A stretch of DNA of 64,000 bases, taken from positions 124,001 through 188,000 of the forward strand of contig NZ_JACZZA010000007.1 in NCBI RefSeq assembly GCF_014863405.1, in the 5' to 3' direction. Positions 19,934 through 29,411 of this stretch are shown here, piece by piece (positions within the stretch are counted from its first letter, which is position 1; each line of letters begins with the position of its first letter). The DNA comes from Dyella acidiphila (GTDB lineage: Bacteria > Pseudomonadota > Gammaproteobacteria > Xanthomonadales > Rhodanobacteraceae). The position numbers were made by a program, and so were the translations under genes. The notes beneath the pieces were generated by a model, which searched no databases, was not told where the DNA came from, and saw only the letters and a list, made by a program, of their open reading frames with translations.

Positions 19934-22039
19934 TCAGGCGCTGGCGCCTTCGTCCTCGGCAACGGCCTTCATGGACAGGCGGATACGGCCCTGCTTGTCC
20001 ACTTCCAGCACCTTCACCTTCACGATGTCGCCTTCCTTGAGCTTGTCGGAAACCTTCTCGACGCGCTCGTTGGAGATCTGCGACACGTGCACCAGGCCGT
20101 CCTTGCCCGGCAGGATCGTCACGAAAGCGCCGAAGTCCATCAGCTTGGCAACCTTGCCTTCGTAGATGCGGCCCGGCTCGACGTCCGAGACGATCTGGTC
20201 GATGCGCTTCTTGGCCTCTTCGGCCGCCAGGCGGTTGACCGAGGCGATCACCACGGTGCCATCGTCGCTGATGTCGATGGTGGTACCGGTTTCTTCGGTG
20301 ATGGAACGGATGGTGGCGCCACCCTTGCCGATCACTTCGCGGATCTTGTCCGGATGGATCTTGACGGTGAGCAGGCGCGGTGCGTATTCGCTCATTTCCG
20401 AACGCGGCGTGCTGATCACCTTGGCCATTTCGCCCAGGATGTGCAGACGACCGCGCTTGGCCTGCTCCAGCGCCAGCTTCATGATCTCTTCGGTGATGCC
20501 TTCGATCTTGATGTCCATCTGCAGCGCGGACACGCCATCGGCGCTACCGGCTACCTTGAAGTCCATGTCGCCGAGGTGATCTTCGTCGCCCAGGATGTCG
20601 GACAGCACCACGAAGTCGCCGCCTTCCTTCACCAGGCCCATGGCGATACCCGCCACCGGAGCCTTCAGCGGCACGCCGGCGTCCATCATGGCCAGCGAGG
20701 AACCGCACACCGAAGCCATCGAGGAAGAACCGTTCGACTCGGTGATTTCGGACACCACGCGCAGCACGTACGGGAATTCTTCGATGCTCGGCTTCACTGC
20801 CTGCACACCGCGCTTGGCGAGACGGCCGTGGCCGATTTCGCGACGCTTCGGCGCGCCGAAGCGACCGGTTTCACCGACCGAGAACGGCGGGAAGTTGTAG
20901 TGGAACAGGAAGGTGTCCTTCGACTCGCCTTCCGGCGCATCGATGATCTGCGCATCGCGCGTGGTGCCGAGGGTGGCCACCACCAGCGCCTGCGTTTCGC
21001 CGCGGGTGAACAGCGCCGAACCGTGGGTACGCGGCAGCACGCCGACGCGCACGGAGATCGGGCGGATGTCGTCCAGCTTGCGGCCGTCGATGCGGACCTT
21101 GGTCTTCAGCACGCCGTCGCGCATGGTGCGGTATTCGATTTCCGCAAAAGCGTTGCTGATGTCCAGATCGGACCAGCCGTGCGAGGCGGCGGTTTCGGCG
21201 ATGCCGGTCTTGATGTCGCCCTTCAGCGCGGAGATCGCGTCGCGACGCTCCAGCTTGTCGCGGATCTGGAACGCCTTTTCCAGGCGGTCGCCGAGGATGC
21301 TCTGGATGCTGTTGAACAGGGCATCGTTGCGCACCGGGGCCGACCAGGTGAACGGCTTGCGGCCGGCTTCAGCGACGAATTCGTTGATCGCCTTGACCAC
21401 GGCCTGCAGCTGCTGGTGGCCGAACACCACCGCGCCCAGCATCACTTCTTCGCTGAGCAGCTTGGCTTCGGATTCCACCATCAGCACCGCATTGGCGGTA
21501 CCGGCCACGACCAGGTCGAGCTCGGAGGTCTTCAGCTCGGTGGCGGTCGGGTTGAGCAGGTACTTGCCGCCGGCATAGCCGACGCGCGCTGCGCCGATCG
21601 GGCCCTTGAACGGGATACCGGCCAGGGTCAGCGCAGCGGAGGCGCCGATCATCGCGGCGATATCACCGTCGACTTCCGGATTCAACGAAACGACCTGTGC
21701 GATGACCTGCACTTCGTTCTTGAATTCTTCCGGGAACAGCGGGCGCACCGGGCGATCGATCAGACGCGAGGTGAGCGTTTCCTTCTCGGTCGGACGGCCT
21801 TCGCGTTTGAAGAAGCCGCCCGGGATGCGGCCGGCGGAGTAGAACTTCTCCACGTAGTCGACGGTGAGCGGGAAGAAATCCTGCCCATCCTTCGCCTTGG
21901 AAGCCGCCACCACGGAAACCAGCACCACGGTGCCGCCCATGCTGACCATGACGGCGCCCGAAGCCTGGCGGGCGATTTCGCCCGTCTCCAGTGTGACTTC
22001 GTGATTACCGTACTGGAATGACTTGGTTACTTTCGCCAC
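19934..22039 (-). CDS. pnp: Polyribonucleotide nucleotidyltransferase (PNPase)
   Basis: PNPase is a phosphorolytic 3'-5' exoribonuclease of the RNA degradosome that can also add tails. The 701-residue protein has two RNase PH-like domains (about 1-215 and 310-540), a KH domain (ending near [16 protein letters not shown]) and a C-terminal S1 domain ([22 protein letters not shown], about 618-690). Conserved active-site features include [14 protein letters not shown]-type residues ([10 protein letters not shown]), GSSMASVCG and [18 protein letters not shown]. It starts at GTG 22039, with GAGG 9 bases upstream. It follows rpsO by 19 bp, the classic rpsO-pnp arrangement. Confidence 0.98.
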   Translation of the reverse strand: MAKVTKSFQYGNHEVTLETGEIARQASGAVMVSMGGTVVLVSVVAASKAKDGQDFFPLTVDYVEKFYSAGRIPGGFFKREGRPTEKETLTSRLIDRPVRPLFPEEFKNEVQVIAQVVSLNPEVDGDIAAMIGASAALTLAGIPFKGPIGAARVGYAGGKYLLNPTATELKTSELDLVVAGTANAVLMVESEAKLLSEEVMLGAVVFGHQQLQAVVKAINEFVAEAGRKPFTWSAPVRNDALFNSIQSILGDRLEKAFQIRDKLERRDAISALKGDIKTGIAETAASHGWSDLDISNAFAEIEYRTMRDGVLKTKVRIDGRKLDDIRPISVRVGVLPRTHGSALFTRGETQALVVATLGTTRDAQIIDAPEGESKDTFLFHYNFPPFSVGETGRFGAPKRREIGHGRLAKRGVQAVKPSIEEFPYVLRVVSEITESNGSSSMASVCGSSLAMMDAGVPLKAPVAGIAMGLVKEGGDFVVLSDILGDEDHLGDMDFKVAGSADGVSALQMDIKIEGITEEIMKLALEQAKRGRLHILGEMAKVISTPRSEMSEYAPRLLTVKIHPDKIREVIGKGGATIRSITEETGTTIDISDDGTVVIASVNRLAAEEAKKRIDQIVSDVEPGRIYEGKVAKLMDFGAFVTILPGKDGLVHVSQISNERVEKVSDKLKEGDIVKVKVLEVDKQGRIRLSMKAVAEDEGASA

Positions 22040-22058
22040 TTGGTTTGTCCTCGTCCGA

Positions 22059-22328
22059 TCAGCGGCGCAGGCCGAGGCGTTCGATCAGGCTCTGATAGCG
22101 CGACAGGTCGCTGCTTTTCAGATAACCGAGCAGACGCTTGCGCTGGTTGACCAGCTTGAGCAGGCCACGACGCGAGTGGTGATCCTGCTTGTGGGTCTTG
22201 AAATGATCGGTAAGGTGCTCGATGCGGGCGGAAAGCAGGGCAACCTGCACTTCCGGCGAACCGGTGTCGTTCGGCTTGCGGCCGAAGTCAGCAATGATCT
22301 TGCCGGACTGTTCTGCAGTGAGGGACAT
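22059..22328 (-). CDS. rpsO: 30S ribosomal protein S15
   Basis: S15 is a primary binder of 16S rRNA needed for assembly of the small-subunit platform. The 89-residue length is exact for the family. Conserved segments include [20 protein letters not shown] (23-42), [19 protein letters not shown] and the C-terminal [21 protein letters not shown]. The start has GGAAGAG just upstream. Its mRNA leader has a 15-bp stem, which may be where S15 represses its own translation, as happens by a different structure in E. coli. Confidence 0.99.
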   Translation of the reverse strand: MSLTAEQSGKIIADFGRKPNDTGSPEVQVALLSARIEHLTDHFKTHKQDHHSRRGLLKLVNQRKRLLGYLKSSDLSRYQSLIERLGLRR

Positions 22329-22355
22329 GTTTATCTCTTCCTATAAAAACGGGAG

Positions 22356-22401
22356 CGGAACTTGCGCAACATCACCACCCGATGAGGTTGCGCAAGCTCC
22401 G
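22356..22401 (-). promoter_or_regulatory. Structured rpsO leader hairpin
   Basis: The 15-base arms 22356-22370 (CGGAACTTGCGCAAC) and 22387-22401 form a stem with one G-U pair in the minus-strand RNA and a 16-base loop. The hairpin ends 27 bases before the rpsO start. No T-run follows directly. It is a candidate autoregulatory or processing element. Confidence 0.55.
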
Positions 22402-22435
22402 ACAGGTTGAACGAAAGTACTGAATCAAGTGGGTT

Positions 22436-22462
22436 ATTGTACCGAGCGAAAGCCTGTTGCAA
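22436..22462 (-). promoter_or_regulatory. Possible rpsO promoter
   Basis: On the minus strand TTGCAA (22462-22457) and TACAAT (22441-22436) are spaced by 15 bp, in the truB-rpsO gap. The -10 matches 5 of 6, but the spacer is short. The predicted transcript start near 22429 leaves a leader of about 100 bases that contains the hairpin. Confidence 0.3.
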
Positions 22463-22482
22463 CAAGACCATAACGTGAATTG

Positions 22483-23424
22483 TCAGGTCCCGGCGGGCGA
22501 AACGGGCAAGTTGAAACCGCGCAGAATACGCACTCTGCCCTGCTCGTCCCGGTCCACCAGGGCCAGCAGGCGCCCGTCGCTGGCAAAGGCCGCCGATCGT
22601 TCGGCAGGCGCCGTCTGCGGCCATGGAATCTGCCGTCCCTGTGAGACGGCATGGCTGTCCGGCTCGCCGAAATGCAGCGCCGGCAAGTCGGCCAGACCCG
22701 CCGCCATCGGCAAAATCACGCCGTTCAGGGCCTCGTCGCCCGCTCCAGCCGCCTCGCGCAGCTGCTCCAAGGTGACCATGACCGGCTGCCGGAACGGATC
22801 GACCCAGGTGCGCCGCAGCGCGGTCAGATGCGCCCCGCATCCCAGCAATTCGCCCAGGTCGACCGCCAGGCTGCGGATATAGGTGCCCGAGCCGCATTCG
22901 ACCAGCAGGCTGAGCGTGTCATGGTTGCGGGAAATCAGTTCCAGCCGGTCGATCTCGACTTCGCGCGGCGGCGCCTGCACGGACTCGCCGCGGCGCGCCT
23001 TGAGATAGAGCGGCTCGCCGTCCTGCTTCAGCGCCGAATACACCGGCGGCACCTGAACAATGCGGCCCCGGAAGCGCGCCAGCGCGGCCTCGATCGCGGC
23101 ATCGTCCAGTAGCGGCACCGGTCGCTGGGCAACGACCTCGCCCTCGCGGTCCGCCGTGGTGGTGGTGGTGCCGAGCCGGCATTCGGCCAGATAGGCCTTG
23201 CGTGCGCCCAGCAGGCTGCCGGCGATCTTGGTGGCCTCGCCGAAGCACAGCGGCAGCAGGCCGGTGGCCAGCGGATCCAGTGCGCCGGTATGGCCGCCCT
23301 TGGCGGCACGCAGGATGGCGATCGCCATCTGCAGCGCCTTGTTCGAGCTCATGCCCAGCGGTTTGTCGAGCAACAGGATGCCGTGCAGATCACGGGCACC
23401 GGTGCGATGGCGGCGGCGACTCAT
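22483..23424 (-). CDS. truB: tRNA pseudouridine(55) synthase
   Basis: TruB makes pseudouridine 55 in the T-loop of nearly all tRNAs and also acts as a tRNA folding chaperone. The 313-residue protein starts [21 protein letters not shown]. The catalytic Asp50 lies in [16 protein letters not shown]. The [16 protein letters not shown] loop and [23 protein letters not shown] are conserved, and a C-terminal PUA domain ends with [10 protein letters not shown]. An open frame continues upstream, but the ATG at 23424 begins just before the conserved part. It follows rbfA by 100 bp and precedes rpsO, the widespread infB-rbfA-truB-rpsO-pnp order. Confidence 0.97.
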   Translation of the reverse strand: MSRRRHRTGARDLHGILLLDKPLGMSSNKALQMAIAILRAAKGGHTGALDPLATGLLPLCFGEATKIAGSLLGARKAYLAECRLGTTTTTADREGEVVAQRPVPLLDDAAIEAALARFRGRIVQVPPVYSALKQDGEPLYLKARRGESVQAPPREVEIDRLELISRNHDTLSLLVECGSGTYIRSLAVDLGELLGCGAHLTALRRTWVDPFRQPVMVTLEQLREAAGAGDEALNGVILPMAAGLADLPALHFGEPDSHAVSQGRQIPWPQTAPAERSAAFASDGRLLALVDRDEQGRVRILRGFNLPVSPAGT

Positions 23425-23524
23425 AAGAACCGGATGACTGAACGGTTGGCACGGGGCTTTCGCCCTGCGGCAGGCAGGCGGAATGCGCCAAGACGGCCCT
23501 GGCACGCGCCCTGGCGAAACACCA

Positions 23525-23896
23525 TCAATCTTCCTGCTTGTCCGCGTCCGGCAAGGGGTTTTCGCGCAGCAGCTGATCGATGCGGTCGCCCTTGTCCATG
23601 GAGTCGTCGTACTTGAAGCGCAGCTCCGGTACCCGGCGCAGGCGCATGCTGCGCGACAGCGTGCGGCGGAATTCCATCGCCAGCTCGTTGAGCGCCTTAA
23701 CCACTTCCTTCGATTGCCCCGGCAACAGCGCGGTGACCCATACCGTGGCCCAGTCCAGATCGCGGGTGACTTCCACGTCCGACACACTGCACGAGGGCAG
23801 GCCATGATCGCGTACGGCGGTATGCACCAGGATCCCGAGTTCGCGGCGCAGTTCGGCGCCGACACGGTCGGTGCGTTTGAAGTCGCGTGATGGCAT
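23525..23896 (-). CDS. rbfA: Ribosome-binding factor A
   Basis: RbfA is a KH-fold factor that matures the 16S rRNA 5' end and helps 30S assembly in the cold. The 123-residue protein starts PSRDFKRTDRVGAELRRELG and contains the KH region VSDVEVTRDLDWATVWVTALL. The conserved RRTLSRSMRLRRVPELRFKYDDS follows, with an acidic tail. The start at 23896 is set by AAGGAG about 8 bases upstream; an in-frame extension to 23989 lacks family similarity. It is separated from infB by a strong terminator, so it may depend on read-through or its own promoter. Confidence 0.96.
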   Translation of the reverse strand: MPSRDFKRTDRVGAELRRELGILVHTAVRDHGLPSCSVSDVEVTRDLDWATVWVTALLPGQSKEVVKALNELAMEFRRTLSRSMRLRRVPELRFKYDDSMDKGDRIDQLLRENPLPDADKQED

Positions 23897-23974
23897 GGAA
23901 AGACTCCTTACCCCTGGATTGCGCGGGGTCGACGGCAAACGACGAAGCTTGTGGTCCGTCAGATTACGACAGTG

Positions 23975-24004
23975 AAAAAGCCCGGGCAAAACCTGCCCGG
24001 GCTT
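23975..24004 (-). terminator. Strong intrinsic terminator after infB
   Basis: An 11-bp perfect stem, AAGCCCGGGCA (23978-23988) with 23994-24004, and a 5-base loop. On the minus strand it is followed by a T5 run. It lies 50 bases past the infB stop and before rbfA. Confidence 0.85.
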
Positions 24005-24053
24005 GGGTTCTGCGGAGCGGGCGTAGCAAGACCCGCGCTCCTTGCTGCTCGAT

Positions 24054-26855
24054 TTACAGGGTGCGGGCCACTTCGATGCGCTCGAAGCACTCGATCTGGT
24101 CGCCCACCTTCACATCGTTGTACTGCTTCACGGCGATACCGCATTCCATGCCGTTGCGCACTTCGTCGACCAGGTCCTTGAAGCGGCGCAGCGATTCCAG
24201 CTCGCCCTGGAAGACCACGGTGTTGTTGCGCAGCACGCGGATCGGCTTGCTGCGCTTGACCATGCCTTCGGTGACCATGCAGCCGGCGACCGCGCCGAAC
24301 TTGGAGCTGCGGAACACATCGCGCACCTGGGCCACGCCGATGATCTCTTCGCGCACTTCCACGCCCAGCAGACCCGAAGCGGCCTGCTTCACCTGGTCGA
24401 TCACGTCATAGATGATCGAGAAGTAGCGCACGTCGAGGCCGGCGGTATCGATCACCTTGCGCGCCGATGCATCCGCACGCACGTTGAAGCCGATGATCAG
24501 CGCCTTGGAGGCGGCGGCGAGGGTCGCGTCGGATTCGGTGATGCCACCGACGCCGGAGGCAATCACGTTCACCTTCACGTTCTCGTTGCCGATCGCGCTC
24601 AGCGATTCGCGCAAAGCTTCCACCGAACCCTGCACATCGGCCTTGACCAGGATGTTGAGCGTTTGCTGCTGCTCGCTCTGGCCCATCTGCGCCATGATGT
24701 CTTCGAGACGGTTGGCCTTGCTGACCAGGCGCGTTTCGCGACGCTTCTGCTGACGCTCCTGCGCCACCTGGCGGGCCAGGCGCTCGTCGGCGACGGCGAC
24801 GAAATCGTCACCCGCTTCCGGTACGCCGGACAAGCCCAGTACCTGCACCGGAATCGACGGACCGGCTTCCTGCACGGTCTTGCCGGTTTCGTCCACCAGC
24901 GCGCGCATGCGGCCGTATTCGATACCGCACACCACGAAATCGCCGCGCTTGAGCGTGCCCTGCTGCACCAGCACCGTAGCCACCGGGCCGCGGCCGCGAT
25001 CCAGGCTGGATTCGATCACCACGCCCGAGGCGGGGCCGTCCTGCACCGCGCTCAGTTCCATCACCTCGGCCTGCACCAGGATCGCGTCGAGCAGGTCGTC
25101 GATGCCCATGCCGGTCTTGGCCGACACCGGCACGAACGGCGTATCGCCGCCCCACTCTTCCGGAATCACTTCCAGGTTGCCCAGGCCCTGCTTGACGTTG
25201 TCGGGGTTGGCATCCGACTTGTCCATCTTGTTCAGCGCGACGATCAGCGGCACCTTGGCAGCGCGTGCATGCTGCACGGCTTCCTGGGTCTGCGGCATCA
25301 CGCCGTCATCGGCGGCCACCACCAGCACCACGATGTCGGTGGACTGCGCACCGCGCGCACGCATCGAGGTAAACGCGGCGTGGCCAGGAGTATCGAGGAA
25401 GGTGATCACGCCCTTGGGCGTGGTCACGTGATACGCGCCGATGTGCTGGGTAATGCCGCCCGCTTCGCCCGCTGCGACCTTGGCGCGGCGGATGTAGTCG
25501 AGCAGCGAGGTCTTGCCGTGGTCGACGTGGCCCATGATGGTCACCACCGGCGGACGCGAGGAGCGCTCGCCGTCGAGCTCGGCATTCTGGGTGTGCGCGG
25601 CCAGCGCGGCTTCGGCGCCCTGGTCGCTGGCTTCCACCGGCTTGTGGCCGAGCTCTTCCACCACCAGCACGGCGGTGTCGAGATCGATGGTCTGGTTGAT
25701 GGTAGCCATGACGCCCATCTTGAACAGCGCCTTGACCACCTCCGAACCCTTGACCGCCATCTTCTGCGCCAGCTCGGCCACGACGTTGGCATCGCCCACG
25801 ACCACTTCGCGCACCACCGGAGCGGTGGGACGCGAGAAGCCATGCGCACCGCCGACCGAGGCCGATACGCCGCCACGGCTAGCTTCGCGCACATTGCCGC
25901 CCTTGCCGGGCTTGCCGCGCTTGTTGGAACGGCGCGCGCGATCGGCTTCGGACAGATGCAGTTCACCGGCAGCGAAACGCTTGCCGCCGGGCGTATCGTC
26001 GCGGTCACGGCCGCCAGCACCATGCCGCGGCTTGTTGCGGTCGGCGCTGGCCGGCGCGGGCGCCGGGGCGGGCGCGGGTGCCGGCGCAGGTGCTGCAACC
26101 GGCTTCTTTTCGCGCTTGCGCGGTTCGTGGATGCGCGGAAGGATCATGCCCAGCGAATGCTGGTCGATGCGCTGCACGGGTGCCGCCGGCTGTTCCGGCG
26201 TGCCCTTGGTTTCGGGCTGCACCGGCTCGTCGGCCTGCACCTGCGCGGGTGCGGCCTGCTCGACCTGCTGCACATGCTCCACCGCAGCGGCGGCGGCGGC
26301 AGCTTCGGCTTCCGCAGCGGCTTCGGCTTCGCGGCGCGCGTGTTCGGCCTCGGCTTCGCGGCGGGCATCTTCTTCAGCGCGCTCGCGCGCTTCTTCCTGG
26401 CGCCGGCGTTCGGCATCCAGGCGCTCGTGTTCTTCATGCTCGCGCTGCTGCTGCGATTCCTGCAGCTTGCGCAGGGCATCTTCGCGCGTGGGCTCCGTGC
26501 TGGCTTCCTCGGCGATCACGCTGCGCTTGACGTAGGTGCGCTTGGCGCGCACTTCCACGTTGACCGTCTTGGCGCTGCTCTGCGCGCCGCGGCCGCCTGG
26601 CGTGGCCACCTTCAGCTCGCTGATCTTGCGGCGCTTGAGGGTGATCTGCCGCGGCGAAGAATCTTCCGCTTCGGGAGCAACATCGGACTTGCCATGCGTG
26701 CGACGCAGGAAGCCCAGCAGCTTCACCTTTTCGGTGCTGCTGATGACTTGCTCCGGATCGGAGAATTTCATGCCCGCCTCGCCAAGCTGCGTCAGCAGCC
26801 TGTCGACCGGCATGCCCAAAACCTGGGCGAGTTGTTTGATCGTGACATCCGACAT
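24054..26855 (-). CDS. infB: Translation initiation factor IF-2
   Basis: IF-2 is the GTPase that places fMet-tRNA on the 30S subunit and promotes subunit joining. The 933-residue protein has the N-terminal IF2_N domain ([21 protein letters not shown], 1-50). A long Ala/Glu/Arg-rich, probably coiled-coil segment (about 125-200) and an Ala/Pro low-complexity region follow, then a second IF2_N-like piece near [19 protein letters not shown]. The G domain begins at 442 with GHVDHGKT, followed by DTPGHAAF and NKMDKSDA. Domains II-IV include the fMet-binding C2 domain ([18 protein letters not shown]). It follows nusA, with three hairpins in the 127-bp gap. Confidence 0.99.
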   Translation of the reverse strand: MSDVTIKQLAQVLGMPVDRLLTQLGEAGMKFSDPEQVISSTEKVKLLGFLRRTHGKSDVAPEAEDSSPRQITLKRRKISELKVATPGGRGAQSSAKTVNVEVRAKRTYVKRSVIAEEASTEPTREDALRKLQESQQQREHEEHERLDAERRRQEEARERAEEDARREAEAEHARREAEAAAEAEAAAAAAAVEHVQQVEQAAPAQVQADEPVQPETKGTPEQPAAPVQRIDQHSLGMILPRIHEPRKREKKPVAAPAPAPAPAPAPAPASADRNKPRHGAGGRDRDDTPGGKRFAAGELHLSEADRARRSNKRGKPGKGGNVREASRGGVSASVGGAHGFSRPTAPVVREVVVGDANVVAELAQKMAVKGSEVVKALFKMGVMATINQTIDLDTAVLVVEELGHKPVEASDQGAEAALAAHTQNAELDGERSSRPPVVTIMGHVDHGKTSLLDYIRRAKVAAGEAGGITQHIGAYHVTTPKGVITFLDTPGHAAFTSMRARGAQSTDIVVLVVAADDGVMPQTQEAVQHARAAKVPLIVALNKMDKSDANPDNVKQGLGNLEVIPEEWGGDTPFVPVSAKTGMGIDDLLDAILVQAEVMELSAVQDGPASGVVIESSLDRGRGPVATVLVQQGTLKRGDFVVCGIEYGRMRALVDETGKTVQEAGPSIPVQVLGLSGVPEAGDDFVAVADERLARQVAQERQQKRRETRLVSKANRLEDIMAQMGQSEQQQTLNILVKADVQGSVEALRESLSAIGNENVKVNVIASGVGGITESDATLAAASKALIIGFNVRADASARKVIDTAGLDVRYFSIIYDVIDQVKQAASGLLGVEVREEIIGVAQVRDVFRSSKFGAVAGCMVTEGMVKRSKPIRVLRNNTVVFQGELESLRRFKDLVDEVRNGMECGIAVKQYNDVKVGDQIECFERIEVARTL

Positions 26856-26889
26856 CGTGTTCTTTCTCCGCCGTTCCCGCGCTTATCGT

Positions 26890-26971
26890 CCGTGCAAAGC
26901 CTCTTTGCACGGTCACCTCCGTCCCTGGTGGAGATCCCGAGGGATCTCCCGGCACGCCCATCCAGGGCGTG
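26890..26971 (-). repeat. Three consecutive hairpins between nusA and infB
   Basis: Three perfect inverted repeats are packed into 82 bases: CCGTGCAAAG (26890-26899) with 26903-26912, GGAGATCCC (26930-26938) with 26941-26949, and CACGCCC (26953-26959) with 26965-26971. None has a T-run, so termination is unlikely. They may control nusA-infB mRNA stability, processing or infB translation. Confidence 0.75.
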
Positions 26972-26982
26972 GCCGCCCGCGG

Positions 26983-28488
26983 TTAGCCGCCCTTCTCCAG
27001 CTTCGCAATCATCGGCGCGCGTGCGGCCATGATGAGTGCTGCAGCACGGTCTTCGTCCATGCCTTCGATATCGATCAGGTCGTCGACCGCAAGATCGGCC
27101 AGATCGTCCACCGTCACCACGCCGCGCTCGGCCAGCGTGTAGGCGGTGGATTCGTCCATGCCCTTCAGTTCGAGCAGCTCCTGCGACGGCTGGTGCTCGT
27201 CGAGGTTTTCCTCCACCGCCAGGGCCTCGGTCAGCAGCGAATCGCGGGCGCGGGCGCGAAGCTCTTCGACGATGTCTTCGTCGAAGCCTTCGATGGCCAG
27301 CAATTCGGCGCTCGGCACGTAGGCAATTTCCTCGACGCTGGAGAAACCTTCCTGCACGAGGATGTTGGCGATTTCCTGGTCCACTTCCAGCTTGTCCATG
27401 AACAGCTGGCGGGCCGATTCCTGCTCGGCCTCGCTCTTGGCGGCGACTTGGTCCTGGGTCATCACGTTGAGCTGCCAGCCGGTGAGCTTGCTGGCCAGGC
27501 GCACGTTCTGGCCGCCGCGGCCGATCGCCTGCGACAGCTTGTCTTCGGCTACCGCGATGTCCATCGAGTGCTTGTCTTCATCCATGATGATGGACTGCAC
27601 TTCGGCCGGCGCCATCGCGTTGATCACATACTGGGCCTGGTTGTCATGCCACAGGATGATGTCCACGCGCTCGCCGTTGAGCTCGTTCGACACTGCCTGC
27701 ACGCGCGAACCGCGCATGCCGATGCAGGCGCCGATCGGATCGGTGCGGCTGTCGTGCGCCACTACGGCGATCTTGGCGCGGTCGCCCGGATCGCGTGCGC
27801 AGCCCTTGATCTCGACCAGGCCCTGGCCCACTTCCGGCACTTCGAGCTTGAACAGCTCGATCATGAATTCCGGCGCGGCGCGCGACACGAACAGCTGCGG
27901 GCCGCGCACTTCGGAGCGCACTTCCTGCAGATAGCCGCGCACGCGGTCGCCGACGCGGTGCGATTCGCGCGGAATGGTCTTGTCGCGCGGAATGAACGCC
28001 TCGGCGTTGCCGCCCAGGTCGAGATAGATGTTGCCGCGCTCGACGCGCTTGACGATGCCGGTCACCAGCTCGCCCACGCGATCCTTGAACGCATCCACCA
28101 CCTGCTGGCGCTCGGCTTCGCGTACGCGCTGCACGATCACCTGCTTGGCGGCCTGCGCCGCAATGCGGCCGAATTCGGCGTTTTCGATCTGCTGCTCGAT
28201 GTAGTCGCCGATGACGGAATCGGCACGCTCGTCGACCGCGTCCATCAGGCGCAGCTGGCGGAACGGGGATTCCATCTCGCCGTCGTCGGCGATCACTTCC
28301 CAGCGGCGGAAGGTTTCATAGTCGCCGGAGTTGCGATCGATCGAGACGCGGATATCCGGGTCTTCATCCGGGTAGCGCTTTTTGGCAGCGGACGCCAAGG
28401 CGGCTTCCATGGCCTGGAAAATCACGTCTCGCGGCACGCCCTTTTCATTGGCGACCGCATCAACTACCAGCAAAAGTTCTTTGCTCAT
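26983..28488 (-). CDS. nusA: Transcription termination/antitermination factor NusA
   Basis: NusA binds RNA polymerase and nascent RNA and tunes pausing, termination and antitermination. The 501-residue protein has the N-terminal polymerase-binding domain (1-125), an S1 domain (about 132-200, [16 protein letters not shown]), KH1 and KH2 ([37 protein letters not shown]), and two C-terminal helix-hairpin-helix acidic repeats (about 365-495). The ATG at 28488 is preceded by GGAG at 8 bases. It sits between rimP and infB as in most gammaproteobacteria, and in E. coli it regulates its own operon. Confidence 0.98.
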   Translation of the reverse strand: MSKELLLVVDAVANEKGVPRDVIFQAMEAALASAAKKRYPDEDPDIRVSIDRNSGDYETFRRWEVIADDGEMESPFRQLRLMDAVDERADSVIGDYIEQQIENAEFGRIAAQAAKQVIVQRVREAERQQVVDAFKDRVGELVTGIVKRVERGNIYLDLGGNAEAFIPRDKTIPRESHRVGDRVRGYLQEVRSEVRGPQLFVSRAAPEFMIELFKLEVPEVGQGLVEIKGCARDPGDRAKIAVVAHDSRTDPIGACIGMRGSRVQAVSNELNGERVDIILWHDNQAQYVINAMAPAEVQSIIMDEDKHSMDIAVAEDKLSQAIGRGGQNVRLASKLTGWQLNVMTQDQVAAKSEAEQESARQLFMDKLEVDQEIANILVQEGFSSVEEIAYVPSAELLAIEGFDEDIVEELRARARDSLLTEALAVEENLDEHQPSQELLELKGMDESTAYTLAERGVVTVDDLADLAVDDLIDIEGMDEDRAAALIMAARAPMIAKLEKGG

Positions 28489-28546
28489 TGCAACCACTCC
28501 GTGAACGCCGTCCGGCATCCCATCGACAGATTGACCAGTTCAATAC

Positions 28547-29059
28547 TCATTTCTTCTTGGCCGGCTTGCGGCCGCCGGGCTTGGGCTGCGGCATATAACC
28601 GAGCGCGGCCCAGTCGGGCACGATGCGCGCGCTTTCCACCGCGTCGTGCTCGAACTGAAATACTTTGCCTTCGGCTTCCAGCGCGATGAGGCTGCCTTCC
28701 ACCGACGCCACCTTGCCGCGCAGACGGCGGCGGCCTTCGAGCGGCGCCTTCAGCAAGATCTTTACTTCCTGACCGGCCACCTTGGCGAACTGGGCGGCGG
28801 TAAACAGCGGCCGGTCGATACCGGGCGAGGAAACTTCCAGTACGTAGTGTCCGGGGATCGGATCTTCAACGTCGAGCAGCGCCGAAAGCTCGCGGCTGGC
28901 CGCTTCGCAATCGTCGAGCGTCACCTCGCGCCCTTCCGCATCCAGATACACGCGCAACGTACTCTGCCCCTGCGAAGGGCTGAATTCCACGCCAAGGCAT
29001 TCCAGCTGCAAATCAGCCAAAACCTCGGAGAAACGTTGTGCGATTGCTTGGGTGTCCAT
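28547..29059 (-). CDS. rimP: Ribosome maturation factor RimP
   Basis: RimP binds free 30S subunits and is needed for their assembly. The 170-residue protein has the two-domain layout: an alpha/beta N-domain with [22 protein letters not shown] (19-40), the strongly conserved [15 protein letters not shown] (about 72-86), and a C-terminal SH3-like barrel. The end is Lys/Pro-rich ([13 protein letters not shown]). It is the first protein gene after tRNA-fMet. Two terminators lie between them, and only 25 bases separate the nearer terminator's T-run from the rimP ATG. Confidence 0.95.
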   Translation of the reverse strand: MDTQAIAQRFSEVLADLQLECLGVEFSPSQGQSTLRVYLDAEGREVTLDDCEAASRELSALLDVEDPIPGHYVLEVSSPGIDRPLFTAAQFAKVAGQEVKILLKAPLEGRRRLRGKVASVEGSLIALEAEGKVFQFEHDAVESARIVPDWAALGYMPQPKPGGRKPAKKK

Positions 29060-29083
29060 GTCGTCCGTTTAACCGTCAGAAAC

Positions 29084-29108
29084 AAAAAATGGGCTCAAGC
29101 GGCCCATT
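29084..29108 (-). terminator. Terminator/attenuator directly before rimP
   Basis: AATGGGC (29088-29094) pairs with GCCCATT (29102-29108) around a 7-base loop. On the minus strand it is followed by T6. It lies 25 bases before the rimP start, so rimP-nusA-infB expression from the tRNA promoter would require read-through. Confidence 0.7.
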
Positions 29109-29205
29109 CCCTTATCTCGCCGATGTCCCGACTCGTCCAGGCTCTTTCTCCGCGCCGACCCGGCCTATTATTGCCCGATCCGCACAGCCGCATCCTTGCG
29201 CCCAA

Positions 29206-29230
29206 CAAAAAAGCCTCACTAGGAGGCTTT
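29206..29230 (-). terminator. Terminator after tRNA-fMet
   Basis: AAAGCCTC (29210-29217) pairs with GAGGCTTT (29223-29230) around ACTAG. On the minus strand a T6 run follows. It starts 18 bases past the tRNA 3' end. Confidence 0.8.
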
Positions 29231-29247
29231 CTTGTCCAAGAAAGATC

Positions 29248-29324
29248 TGGTAGCGGGGGCAGGATTCGAACCTGCGACCTTCGGGTTATGAGCCCGACGA
29301 GCTGCCAGACTGCTCCACCCCGCA
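29248..29324 (-). tRNA. Initiator tRNA-fMet (CAT anticodon)
   Basis: A 77-base cloverleaf on the minus strand. It has acceptor 5' TGCGGGG, D-stem GAGC/GCTC with the initiator-type A11-U24 pair, anticodon stem TCGGG/CCCGA with loop CTCATAA, T-arm GCAGG-TTCGAAT-CCTGC and encoded CCA. Three G-C pairs next to the anticodon loop and the unpaired 1-72 position mark it as initiator, not elongator. The 1-72 mismatch is U-U instead of the C-A of E. coli. It lies upstream of rimP-nusA-infB, like metY in E. coli. Confidence 0.97.
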
Positions 29325-29337
29325 TCAGAGTCCGAGA

Positions 29338-29366
29338 ATTCTAGCGACATGGCCGAATTCTTGCAA
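29338..29366 (-). promoter_or_regulatory. Promoter of tRNA-fMet
   Basis: On the minus strand TTGCAA (29366-29361) and TAGAAT (29343-29338) are spaced by exactly 17 bp. Transcription would start about 7 bases on, just before the tRNA 5' end at 29324. This is a good sigma-70 match and probably also drives the nusA operon by read-through. Confidence 0.7.
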
Positions 29367-29411
29367 GCCTAAAATCGCTATTTCTCACTCCGCCTAAGCG
29401 GAATGCACACC

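Noticed and set aside
23896-23989. N-terminal extension of RbfA by 31 residues
   Set aside because: The extra residues are unlike the family, while AAGGAG sits correctly before the ATG at 23896.
24042-27032. Long open frame opposite infB (996 codons)
   Set aside because: Mirror of the infB frame; no domain, and it runs through infB's low-complexity region.
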